The notes under the pieces: model-generated
The model's database searches: none
Told to the model about the DNA's origin: nothing
The model's input: only the letters and a program-made list of their open reading frames with translations
Assembly (NCBI GenBank): GCA_009746045.1
Contig: RPFO01000065.1
Coordinates: 4,139,509 to 4,203,508, forward strand
From: Mesostigma viride
Taxonomy: Eukaryota > Streptophyta > Mesostigmatophyceae > Mesostigmatales > Mesostigmataceae
Reading direction: 5' to 3'
DNA: 64,000 nt
In this document: piece by piece, positions 11,387 through 23,300 of the stretch
How the letters are laid out: every line of letters starts with the position of its first letter
Numbering within the stretch: the first letter of the stretch is position 1
Position numbers and translations under genes: made by a program

Positions 11387-14300
11387 ATGGCATCCAAGAA
11401 GCCTATTAGCCCTGCAGTTCGCTTGGCTTCATCTCTCACAATCCTTTGTATTGCTGCATGGCTAACTACTGGTATTCATGCGGGCAATTCCACACAATTG
11501 GAAGCCGTATCGATGTTGTTTATGCGATGGCACGTTGACGTTTTCCCTCATGATATGAGATCCACCTCAACTTCCGTTGCTGTCGACGATTCTGCATCCA
11601 CGTTACTGTCGACACTATCCGGGTACATTTTGCGGGTTACCGTAACGACCACTAGTACTCGTTACTCTGCTTTTGGTCGGGCGCCGAGTTCGCCAACATG
11701 TACACCCGACTCGGCAGCAGAAAGCCTGAGAGGACAAAATGCTTCTCTTGGCCAAGTGCGTACGATAGCTCCGACACGATGCTTTGAGGAGGGTATATTT
11801 TATGTGGTGATCTCATCAGCACGATAGAACCCACTCCGGCGCGGTCCTTGGTAATGGCATTCTACTGTGTCCCTAGTATCATGGTTTAGCTTCCGTTATG
11901 GCTGTCAACGCTGTTTACCTCTCCTCTTACTCTAAGCCCTTTTTGATTAAGTGGACGCGCCCAAATTGGCTGCTGGTCCTTACCTGCACAGGTGCCCTGC
12001 ATCACGGTCCTACTTGGGAGGGACTCGGTGGTCACCTCCAGCACAGGACAGGTGGCACTGGCGTCCGCAGAGGATTCACCCAAGTACGCATTCTGTGCCC
12101 TGCCTGCGCTGCACTAAGTGGCTCCCTCTGCATGACCGCACGTCGTGCCCCCCTCTGCTTGACCATGATACGTGACCCCCTCTGCTTGACCCTAAATTGC
12201 AAAGGAAGGAATCGTTTGGTTTGTGTACAGATGTACTCTTACCACCCTGCTGCTTACCTCACTCTTTGCAGCGTTTAACCACCATTTAGCTTACTCATGG
12301 CAGCATCACCAGAGACCCCGGCTATGGCATGTGTCAGTGGAAATAAGTTGCCACCGGCGCAGCCCGACACCGTCTGCCTCTCCCGCGTCTTGTCTTCGTG
12401 CAGATTTTTTTATCTGGAGAGCTTCATGCATCTGGTTAAGTTTAGAATGACACGGGACACTGTGGCAGACAAGTAGGGATGCTTGGCCCTGTGCCAGCGC
12501 CGGCATGAGGGACAGCGTGCGCAGATGGTGGGTGCTCACGATGTGCTTGATGTGCGGTCTGGCTGTGTGCTTGGGTGTGGAGCACAAGGACAAGTGTGGG
12601 AAGTGCAATGCCGTGAGAGGACCTATCAGCTTGGGGTCATGGGGGAAGAGTCACGGGGGGGGGCTACTCTGCCATCTGGGAAAGGTCGTGAAATAATTAT
12701 GTGAACAAGACAACCATTCTCCTACGTTTAGTCTGTGCTGGTACACCAGGCTGCCACTTGTGACTTCGGAGTGTCGCTTGCCATGTTACTTTGCGCCACC
12801 TCAGCACCGCATGCATGTGCGGATCGCTGGAGGATCGCTGATGGAACCGGTTTGTACTCGGTTGATGCGACATGTTTGGCAGGGGTCCCTGGCTGTTCAA
12901 CTTGACAACGACAAGCCGGCCAGGCATCGTGGGTCTGCGCATCGCCAGCAAGGTATGGTGGGAGGACGCCGACACCCATCCGAATGCCGCCAAGCATGGC
13001 ACCTGCCCGCGCGCGTGTGTGTGGCGTAGGCCTTGAGCAACGTGTGTGTGCGCAACGGCTGGCGGCGCGGCCCTTGGTTGAAGAGTCTGCTGTTCTCCAA
13101 CTCCTTAACTCCACACGCTCTGCCGTTGTGAGATGAGGTTGACGTTGATCCCATCAGTTCTGCTGTCGAATTCGTTAATACTAATATGTTGGAAGTTAAT
13201 ACTATCAATCCTATTGTCAAGTTACTTAAATCGGCATGATATCTGTGCGCCCTCCGTCCTTGCACCCATGCCTGTGCAGGGGTTCTATTTGCCCTCATTG
13301 TTACACAAAGACCACACTGACCGCCGATTTCGGCAGACGCACCAAACTGCTGACTGCTGAATGGGCCCCCCTAGTGTGTGCTGTTGCCAGGGTGGATGCA
13401 GCTGGATACGCACACACCTGCGCTGTGTGCATGCGACTTGCGCACATGATGCCGTTGCCTGGATGCCATGGCATGCGTGACCCCTCCCCCTTGGCTGCAC
13501 ACGCCACCACGGGACAGTGAGGAGGTTTTGTCTGCCAGTTCAAGTTTGCATAGGACCCAGTGTGGATGACAGCATGTGCATCTGTGTTTGATGGATGCAC
13601 ATGTGCCTGTGTAAAATGTTACTGCTCCTGCGTCCCCTGTCACGGATGCGGCCAGCACCCAAGGGAACTGAAGAGGAGCATGCCATGTGTTGCACTGCTG
13701 TTCTCTCTTGTTATGTCATTAGAGCCGGTACATCACAACGGGCTGGGCTCTTTGTGAGCGATTTTCCTGTGAGCATGGTACCATGCATTGTTGAACCAAT
13801 GAGTTTCTTATGGCCAGCATGGCGTCCTGAGGATTTTGGAAGCATCGGGGTGCACTGCCTGTGCTGCTGCAGTATGTGCGAGGGCAGCCCACTGGAATGG
13901 CGGTTGACGACTTGTACGCTGTCGCCCGAGTCACGTCCTTCACCAGCGCTGATGGGCGCAGGTGGGTGGGTGGGTGGGTGGGTGGGTGGGTGGGTGGGTG
14001 GGTGGGTGGGTGGGTGGGTGGGTGGGTGGGTGGGTGGGTGGGTGGGTGGGTGGGGGGGGTGGGTGGGTGGGTGGGTGGGTGGGTGGGTGGGTGGGTGGGT
14101 GGGTGGGTGGGTGGGTGGGTGGGTGGGTGGGTGGGTGGGTGGGTGGGTGGGTGGGTGGGTGGGTGGGTGGGTGGGTGGGTGGGCGGGTGGTGGGTGCTGC
14201 GGTTGTCGTTGGCTCTCCTTTGAGGCGGGACAGGAAGTGCCCGACAGAAAATTTGGACGTGACGAACTGCAGTGTCTCTGCTATTATCATCATTACTACT

Positions 14301-17300
14301 ACTACCATTATTACTATTCCTTGACCCTGTGTCTGTACACCCTGTGTATAAAGTAGTTAGTGATTTACGTTGAGTATTCTTTATTGATTATCCATTATTT
14401 TATTCAACAAACCGAATCCATTTGTCAGTGTATGAACGCCTGTGCAGCAAAGCGGTGAACTTGCTGCTAGCGGTGTGCACCATGGACCACACGTGTGACT
14501 CTCTGCCGGCCACAGTGCATACCTACCGACTGTTGCTATAGCGACCATGACCAAGCTACGCTATGTCTGGAAGGTCATGATGCTGCTTTTGAGGACGCTT
14601 GGGAATCGTGTGAGGAGTACTTTCTGGCTCGCCTCTGGTGCATGATGCCAGATGTCAGCAGGAGTGCACAGGCTTGCACCCTGTCGTGCATGTCATCTTT
14701 CTGTGTCAATGGCTGTTACAACCGAGTTGCATACTTGGCTCACCCATGAGGGTGGAAGCAGGTCGCCCTTACAGGCCAAGGGTGCTGGTTATGGGAGAAG
14801 TGCTGCAGTGAAAGGAGCTGGGAGTATGCATGTGTCGGACGCGTCGTGCACCGATTTGGGTTAGCTGGGTTCCAACGGTACGTCGGCAGATGCTTGCTAT
14901 GGCAGCGGAGCCTATTTGCCACCAGGCTCCATGGGGCTAGCACTTGGAAGAAGGTAACTGGTATTGCAGAGAAGATAAACGGGCTTCGGTTCATAGACGG
15001 CATCGTGAGACTCTTCACACTGATGTGCCCATCGTGCTTACTTGCGCTACCATGGCTGCCACCTGTCACGATCGTGCAGCCGCCTGGGGTGCACATTCTT
15101 TGGGGGGAACGCAAGCAGTCAAAACGCCGTTTCCGTCGCCGATGACGCCGACGCTTGCGGCCCAGCGTGTGCCAGCAGGGGTGGCAACTTGAATGCCAGC
15201 AGTTCCATGGGCGCCAGCGCAGCACCGCCCTGTGCCACCTGGGATCTTGTTGGCTCGCCGAGCGACGTCATGCTGAGACCGGAGTCCTTTGCAGTCGCCT
15301 TGGGCCGGCAAAACAACGCTTCTGTGCTGCTGGCACGCAGCAGTGATGGCTTTGCCACGTCAAACACCCTGTGTGTCCCATTACCAGCGGAAAATCTCCT
15401 CTCTAACAGCGACGGCGTGCCATCAATAAGCAACACACAAGGGAACACCGCCACCGGCACGATAAGTCCCGAAGTACGTGAAAGCCCCTCCCTTAGCCCA
15501 CCTCTGGGCCAAGTCCAGGGGGGGCTGAGCCTCCCCTGTCGACTCCTTCTGGCAACATCAACGGGTGCCGTCCTCCAGTTGGCTTCCCCTCCCGGTGCCT
15601 GCCAGTCCTCGCTGGGAAGTTCTAAAGGATATAATGGAAGCCGTTCAGAGCGGTGTGTGCCAGGCTCTGGCAACGACACTCTCGGGAAATACGATGGCCA
15701 GTCACAGGAGCCAGAAGGGAAAGAGGATGTGCCGGCTGCCAGCCCAGCTTGGCGATGGTCGGTGGGGTTGGCAGCAGCAGGGAGCGAGGAGGAGAGCGAG
15801 GTGCAGGCAGGGGAGGTGGCGGAATCCCCCGAGGTGCCAAGTGGCAGCAGCAGCACAAACCTTTCTGCGATGGGAACTGTGGCTGGTGGCCAGCGGGTTA
15901 TTCTGGCGTCGGCGTCCTGGGACCCCCGTTCGGCCGCCAGCAGGGCCATGTCTGACGTGGCCATCGCTGCACGCAGCCGTCCGCTGTCCGTGCTGCTGTC
16001 GTGGGGCGGTGCAGGACTGGAGGGTGGTGGTGGAGGCAGTGACACCTGCTGTCAGGGCAACGACTCCTACGATGGGGTGGGGCCCGATTGCTCTGGCGAC
16101 CGCAGCAACAAGCGAAGAAGCAGAAGACAGAGCAGGAGCACTGACAGCAATCACAGCAGCAAGAGCAGCAATAACAGCAGCACCAGCAACGACAGTGGGT
16201 GGGGAAGGGAGTCTGGCCGGTTTCAGGAGTTAGTGGGCGCCATCAGCGGCAGCTTTCAGTGCTTTGTGGACTATTACATCACGCCGGCGCTACAGGGAGG
16301 CATCGTGCTGTCCCAAGGCCCGCCCCAGGGTGCCAACCGATCCAGCCTTGTTGTCCGCAGGATGTGGGAGCCCATGAATGCCAGCGACCGCGCCAAGCTA
16401 TACCCCTCCTGCGCCGCCTCCTTGAACCTGACAGCAGGCAATGCCACGTCACCAATACCGCCCATGCCCGAAACAACCCCCGAAACAACCCCACTAGCAT
16501 CCCCACCAGGACCACCACTGTCACCCGGCACTAGCGGTGGCCCCTCCCCATCCTTACCCCTGGCATCCGAAAACAGCTCCTTGGCCCAAGGGGACCGGGG
16601 GCGGCCGCTGGGTGATGCCCCCACCACAGCACCCCCATGCTTTGCGAGCAGGTCCCTTATTAGCTCCCCTGTGGCTGTGGCCGCGGTGGCGAGTGCTGGC
16701 ATGGCAGTCCGCACTTTCGTGCTGCTGGATCTCAGCGGTGGCTCCCGGGCGGATCCATCCGCTGCCACCCAAGGAGGCGCTGCTACTTCAAGCGCGGGCG
16801 GCAGCAGCCTGCTCTTGGACGCAAGCAGCAGGGTGCAAGGGAGGGGTGGTGCCTCAAGTGGCGAAGAGGGGATGGGAGCGGGCAGGCTCATGGAGGATGC
16901 CGGCATGTCTTGGAGCGCCGCCGCCACTGTCGCAGGGAACGATGGCGGGATGGTGACAAATGCCAGCAGCCGTGTCATGTGCACGCTGAGCCTCTCTCGC
17001 TTCGTGCTGGTCAGCTTCGGGGGTGATCGCTCCTTGGGCGGCGGAGACTGGGCTTCCCTTGGTCAGGCAGCGCTGACCGCTGGGGAATGGGACCTGCGGT
17101 TTGGCTTCCCCTTGTTCCTGGGTGCACACCCCATGGCGGGCTGTGTGGAGGTTGCAGGGGTGATCCCAGGGTCAACCACAACTCCCTCGGGCGCCACCAG
17201 GCTGGGTTGCGGCTCCGAACGCCGACCAACGAGGATCTCGAATCTGGCCCCAAATGGAGGCAAAGTGATAGCGAATGTGGATGATGTCAGCAGTCTACTG

Positions 17301-20300
17301 GGGCTGGATGTGGCCGCTCGACTCGCCAACGCCACAGACCCAGAGGGGCTTACAGACGGGCTCCCCCTGCAGGGGGGGGACCCTGCGTCATCCTGCTACT
17401 GCCTACAACTGTCACCTCTGTCACGGTGTTCGTGTCCATTGCGGCTGACAGGGCTCTTGGTGCCTCCCTCCTCGGGCGGGGCTGACGTGTTTGTGTGGGG
17501 AGACGAGCTCCTGTACAGCCCGGACAGCGGCCGATCGTTCCACGTGCTGGCGCCTCAGGGCTGCGGGGATGGCGATGGAGCGTGCGCACAGGACGGTGAC
17601 AATGTTGCTGCCGACGGCACCGGCGGTTGCGGCGATGAGGTTGGTGACGGTCGCTTTTATCAGGAGGAGGGGGGCGCGGGGACGCCTGGTTGGACGCCCA
17701 GTGCTTCTGCTGACTATGGCACGAGTCGAACGTGTGGCAGCAGCGATCAGGTGCCACCGCGGTTCTGCCCCCGTTGCGTTGCGTGCTCGCTCGACGGGTC
17801 GTTTGCTGCCGTCACATCCCAGGGTGATCTGTGGGTGGGCCATCTGGCCACGCCATCGGCGCTCCACCGGGTCGGGTGCGGCGAGCTCGTGGCAGCATTC
17901 GGGAGACGCTCAGTGGGCCAATCACAAGGCGCCAGCCCGCAGGGCGGGTGCATGTCTGGTCTGGTGACAGGCCTCTTTTACGACATTGAGGGCCAGCTGT
18001 TTGCGTGGTATCGGGCATCTCCCTGTGACAATGGCACATTTGCACAGAATGGCACGAGTACAGAGACTGGCACCGGTGCCGAGGGCCCTGCCGATAAGGG
18101 GCTACGCAGAGACTGGGCATGTGGCGGGCTTGTGCGAAGCGACCCTCTGAACGGGCTGGTGTCGGATGCCATGGTTACTGGGCGACGAGGGAACGGCTCG
18201 TCGTCTGAAACAGGGGGCGGAAGTAGCTTGGCTTGCGATGGCGGGGCGGGCACAGACGGGTCCGGTGGAGTGGTGGCCATGAACGGAACAGGTGGCACCC
18301 CGCCATTGGCCGAGAGCGGCATGCAGGGATACTTGCCTCCCATCACCACATCATTGACTGGCTTGGATGTGGATGTGTTTGCACCGTGGGATCCAGAATA
18401 CGTGCGAGAGTGGGCCACGCTCAATGCGGCTGCCTCTGCCTGCGACAGTGATAACAGTGACAGCAATGACAACGGGTTCGAGATTGCATGGAACGGGACG
18501 GGGGATGGGGCAGGCCATGGCAACACAAGCGATTCTGATGCCTGCTGCTTACCGTCAGCGCCAGCGGCAGCAGCGAGCATGATGACGTCATCCGCGGAGC
18601 GACCAGCGTGGAGCACGGAACCCCAGGGTAGCCTGACTGCGGATGGCTTCAGCCTGCCAGCACAAGGACGTGTGGACAGGGCTGCGGTCCTTGTCGCATG
18701 GGAGAATGGGGCGGATGTCAGCGATGCGCTTGACGTGGCCAACTCAGTAGGTGCTTCGCTGCCGCCCACGATATATTTAGACCTCGGGAAGGAGTACACG
18801 TTCTGGGTGCTGCTGCGGCCACGAATTGCTGTGGATGCGATGGGGGAAGACGCAGACAACCCTCAGGGTGCGGTGGACGACGAAGGCTGCGGATGCCAGT
18901 GCAAGCTCGTGGGCGACGACATCTGCTATCCTGTAGGCGCTGCTGCCGGAGGTAATGGCACGGTTCAAAGCAGAGATGCGGGGTATGGTGGGAACGATGC
19001 GGTCCTTGCGTCCCTTGAGGGAGTGGTGGGTACCCCCTGGGTGGGGCCAGCTTGCGCAGGCGTCGCGTGCCCCGACGAGTACGGCACGTGCTCGGCTGCC
19101 GTATCCCCGCTCGGGTGCTTCTCTTTGCGGCCCGCTGCCCCCTGCTCGTGGTGTGGGGGGCGGCACGCGCTGGCCGTTGCGGATGCCATTGGTGTGATGT
19201 CCCTGGACGTGTCCCTGGGCACGCGCCAGCAGCCAGCGCTCGCGGCAGTGGACGTGAGCGTGTCGAGGTGGGACAGCCGGGCACTTGGCGCGGTGCTGTT
19301 CACAGTACGCGTCAGGGACATGCGCCGGCTGCTCAGCTCCAGCGGAAACCAGGATGATGCGCCTGCAGTTGAACTGGGTACTGGCGATGGCTCCTTGTTG
19401 GGACCCAGTGGCAACAATGATGCAGATACTGGCCCAAACGCAGATGCCTCGGTGCCGGATGCGAGATCAGAATCTTCAGCGCCGGACCTGATCGGGTCCA
19501 TGATCGAACCCCCCCGCTCCCCCTCCCTGACCTCCATTCTCTCCGTGCTGGTAAACATGAAGTTGCCCCACTCAGTCGCGCTCTCAGAGGATACTAGCAT
19601 ACCAGCAGCGGTAGCGGGCGCTGCCGGGCCGCCAGGTGGCAGCGTTGCGGCTGCCAGGGTCACGGTGGGGGTGGTCGCTGGATGCCCTCCCCATCTGGCG
19701 GTGCAGCTGGATCTGGCGCTGTCTAGATACAGGTATGCGTGCGGAGGCTGCCGTGGCGGTGTTGACGACTTGCTACGTGGCAGTTTGTGGATACTGTAGC
19801 ACAGGCTTAAATCTCGGTCCCGATTTGTATGCCCTGTTTTGTGTCCCGTCTGTTCTTTGTTGGTTCTGTCGCTTCCTAAGGATGTTGCCTACGGAGGACA
19901 AGTGTGACGCCAAGTAGTGACAAGTGTAACGCCAACGCATCTCTACATATGATGCCCTGGTAGCAAAAAATGCAGAATGACTAGCCACAGCAGAAAGCAG
20001 TTCAATCGCCCCCTCCCCTTCCCCTTTCCCTTCCACATCTCTCCACCCTGACATGTCGCTTGATATCTCGCTCACTCCAGCAACCCCTGCGACTTTCTCT
20101 CGTGCATGCATCTGTGGGTGTGACTTCACTTTGCTGCCTGCGCCCCCAGAGGTCTGTGTGATGCCCACAGCAGCGACATCCCCTGCAGTGCGTACGAGGA
20201 GTTCTTCTACCCCGCCTTTGTCGTCACTGACCTGGTGACGGGTGCGCGTCGCAACTACTCCAGCCTCTACCGCCTGGCGGTGACCGGTGCAGGGCCTTCC

Positions 20301-23300
20301 AGGGACGCCATACGGCCATTCACCTTGGAAGAGGTGGGGCTGCCAGAAATGGTGCTGTCCGTGTGTCTAAAAATAGTTTTCTTTCGCGTTGTGGTGTCAG
20401 ATGGTTTTCCCCATGTGTTACAAGGTATGTGCTGTCCTCGTGTCTTAGTAGACCTGCGCTACGCTTTCCTAAACATTCCTTGTCTTGCATGCTCTGCCCC
20501 TTTGTGCACGCGCACGCCTGTTGTCGAGGCGTGCGTGCACGCATGTGTGTGGTGCGTCCCTCAGGTGATCAGATTCAACGCCGGCGGCAAGCAACCCATC
20601 TGGACCAGTCTGAGCGATGCACTACCAATGGGAGTGTTCTCTGCCGACCCTGCCAACCGCTACCAGGGACTTGGGTGGATCTGCTCCAGCTCGAGCCCGT
20701 GTGGCGGCATCCGTCCATTCCCGTTCTTTTCCACCCCAGATTTCTATCTGCAGGTGAGTCCGTAGTGCCCCTTCCACGTGCACCCGAGCTGTTTTGATGG
20801 GGTTGTTGGTGTCGGATGCATGAGGTTGATGCCCATGGCCATCTGTTTTGATGGGGTTGTTGGTATCGGATGTGTGAGGTTGATTCCCATGCTCGTCTAG
20901 GTTGCATATTCTTTCCATATGAGGGCACCAAAGCAGGGGAGTTTGAACCCTTGGAGATGCTATGCCAGACTCGTTCGATCATCCGCAAAGCTAGCATGCA
21001 CAAGCCTTAAAACGCACATGCGGCCATTTAGGCCTGTTCTGCTTTGTCTGGGCGTCTACTCACGAGCCGCCTTCAGCCAAGGTAGTTTGTCTTTATCGTG
21101 TGCAAAGGGAGAGATGCGTTGTGCCTTGCCAACGGATTGACACTGTTAAGTGCGGGAGCGGGGCATTTGGTCAACTAGCCAGGAACTGGTGAGTTCACGT
21201 ACTGGTAGCATGGGACACCTTGATATGCTGCGATTCAGTTCATTAGTTACTGAATTAATTACATGCGGTCCCATCGGGGAGCTCGCGGAGCCAGCAGCAT
21301 GATAATACAAAGGGTTATGGCCTTTCCATCCCTGACTGCTGCACAAGAAGAAGGGGGCAGAGACCGGCACCCATCGATTTCTCGCTGCCAAGGAGGCAGG
21401 CCATAGGAGCAATCAAAGCTGCTCACGGGGAGAGCCTGGCACCTTCTGTGGGTGCAATAAGACCCTAGGTCAGCTGAACATAGCAGATGCGATTCTGCCA
21501 TGGTGGCATCCTTATATAAGACCCTAGGTCAGCTGAACATAGCAGATGCGATTCTGCCATGGTGGCATCCTTATATAAGACCCTAGGTCAGCTGAACATA
21601 GCAGATGCGATTCTGCCATGGTGGCATCCTTATATAAGACCCTAGGTCAGCTGAACATAGCAGATGCGATTCTGCCATGGTGACATCCTTATATAAGACC
21701 CTAGGTCAGCTGAACATAGCAGATGCGATTCTGCCATGGTGGCATCCTTATATAAGACCCTGGGTCATCTGAACATAGCAGATGCGACTCTGCCATGGTG
21801 GCATCCTTATATAAGACCCTAGGTCAGCTGAACATAGCAGATGCGATTCTGCCATGGTGGCATCCTTATATAAGACCCTAGGTCAGCTGAACACAGCAGA
21901 CGCGATTCTGCCATGGTGGCATCCTTATATAAGACCCTAGGTCAGCTGAACACAGCAGACGCGCTTCTGCCATGGTGGCATCCTTATATAAGACCCTAGG
22001 TCAGCTGAACATAGCAGATGCGATTCTACCATGGTGGCATCCTTATATAAGACCCTAGTTCAGCTGAACATCGCAGATGCGATTCTGCCATGGTGGCATC
22101 CTTATATAAGACCCTAGGTCATCTAAACATAGCAGATGCGATTCTGCCATGGTGGCATCCTTATATAAGACCCTGGGTCATCTGAACATAGCAGATGCGA
22201 TTCTGCCATGGTGGCATCCTTATATAAGACCCTAGGTCAGCTGAACATAGCAGATGCGATTCTGCCATGGTGGCATCCTTATATAAGACCCTAGGTCATC
22301 TGAACATAGCAGATGCGATTCTGCCATGGTGGCATCCTTATATAAGACCCTAGGTCATCTGAACATAGCAGATGCGATTCTGCCATGGTGACATCCTTAT
22401 ATAAGACCCTAGGTCAGCTGAACATAGCAGATGCGATTCTGCCATGGTGGCATCCTTATATAAGACCCTGGGTCATCTGAACATAGCAGATGCGATTCTG
22501 CCATGGTGGCATCCTTATATAAGACCCTAGGTCAGCTGAACATAGCAGATGCGATTCTGCCATGGTGGCTTCCTTATATAAGACCCTAGGTCAGCTGAAC
22601 ATAGCAGACGCGATTCTGCCATGGTGGCATCCTTATATAAGACCCTAGGTCAGCTGAACATAGCAGATGCGATTCTACCATGGTGGCATCCTTATATAAG
22701 ACCCTAGTTCAGCTGAACATAGCAGATGCGATTCTGCCATGGTGGCATCCTTATATAAGACCCTAGGTCATCTGAACATAGCAGATGCGATTCTGCCATG
22801 GTGGCATCCTGATATAAGACCCTGGGTCATCTGAACATAGCAGATGCGATTCTGCCATGGTGGCATCCTTATATAAGACCCTAGGTCAGCTGAACATAGC
22901 AGATGCGATTCTGCCATGGTGGCATCCTTATATAAGACCCTAGGTCATCTGAACATAGCAGATGCGATTCTGCCATGGTGGCATCCTTATATAAGACCAT
23001 AGGTCAGCTGAACATAGCAGATGCGATTCTGCCATGGTGGCATCCTTATATAAGACCCTAGGTCATCTGAACATAGCAGATGCGATTCTGCCATGGTGGC
23101 ATCCTTATATAAGACCCTAGGTCAGCTGAACATAGCAGATGCGATTCTGCCATGGTGGCATCCTTATATAAGACCCTAGGTCAGCTGAACATAGCAGATG
23201 CGATTCTGCCATGGTGGCATCCTTATATAAGACCCTAGGTCAGCTGAACATAGCAGATGCGATTCTGCCATGGTGGCATCCTTATATAAGACCCTAGGTC

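Noticed and set aside
12407-12437. A 31-nt exon with good AG and GT borders between CatSper-like exons 2 and 3
   Set aside because: It breaks the reading phase; joining 12083 directly to 12883 keeps the frame and gives 'AEDSPKGPWLFNLTTTS'.
13595-14356. Gly-Val/Trp repeat frames across the (GTGG)n array
   Set aside because: Artefact of the microsatellite, which lies in an intron of the CatSper-like gene.
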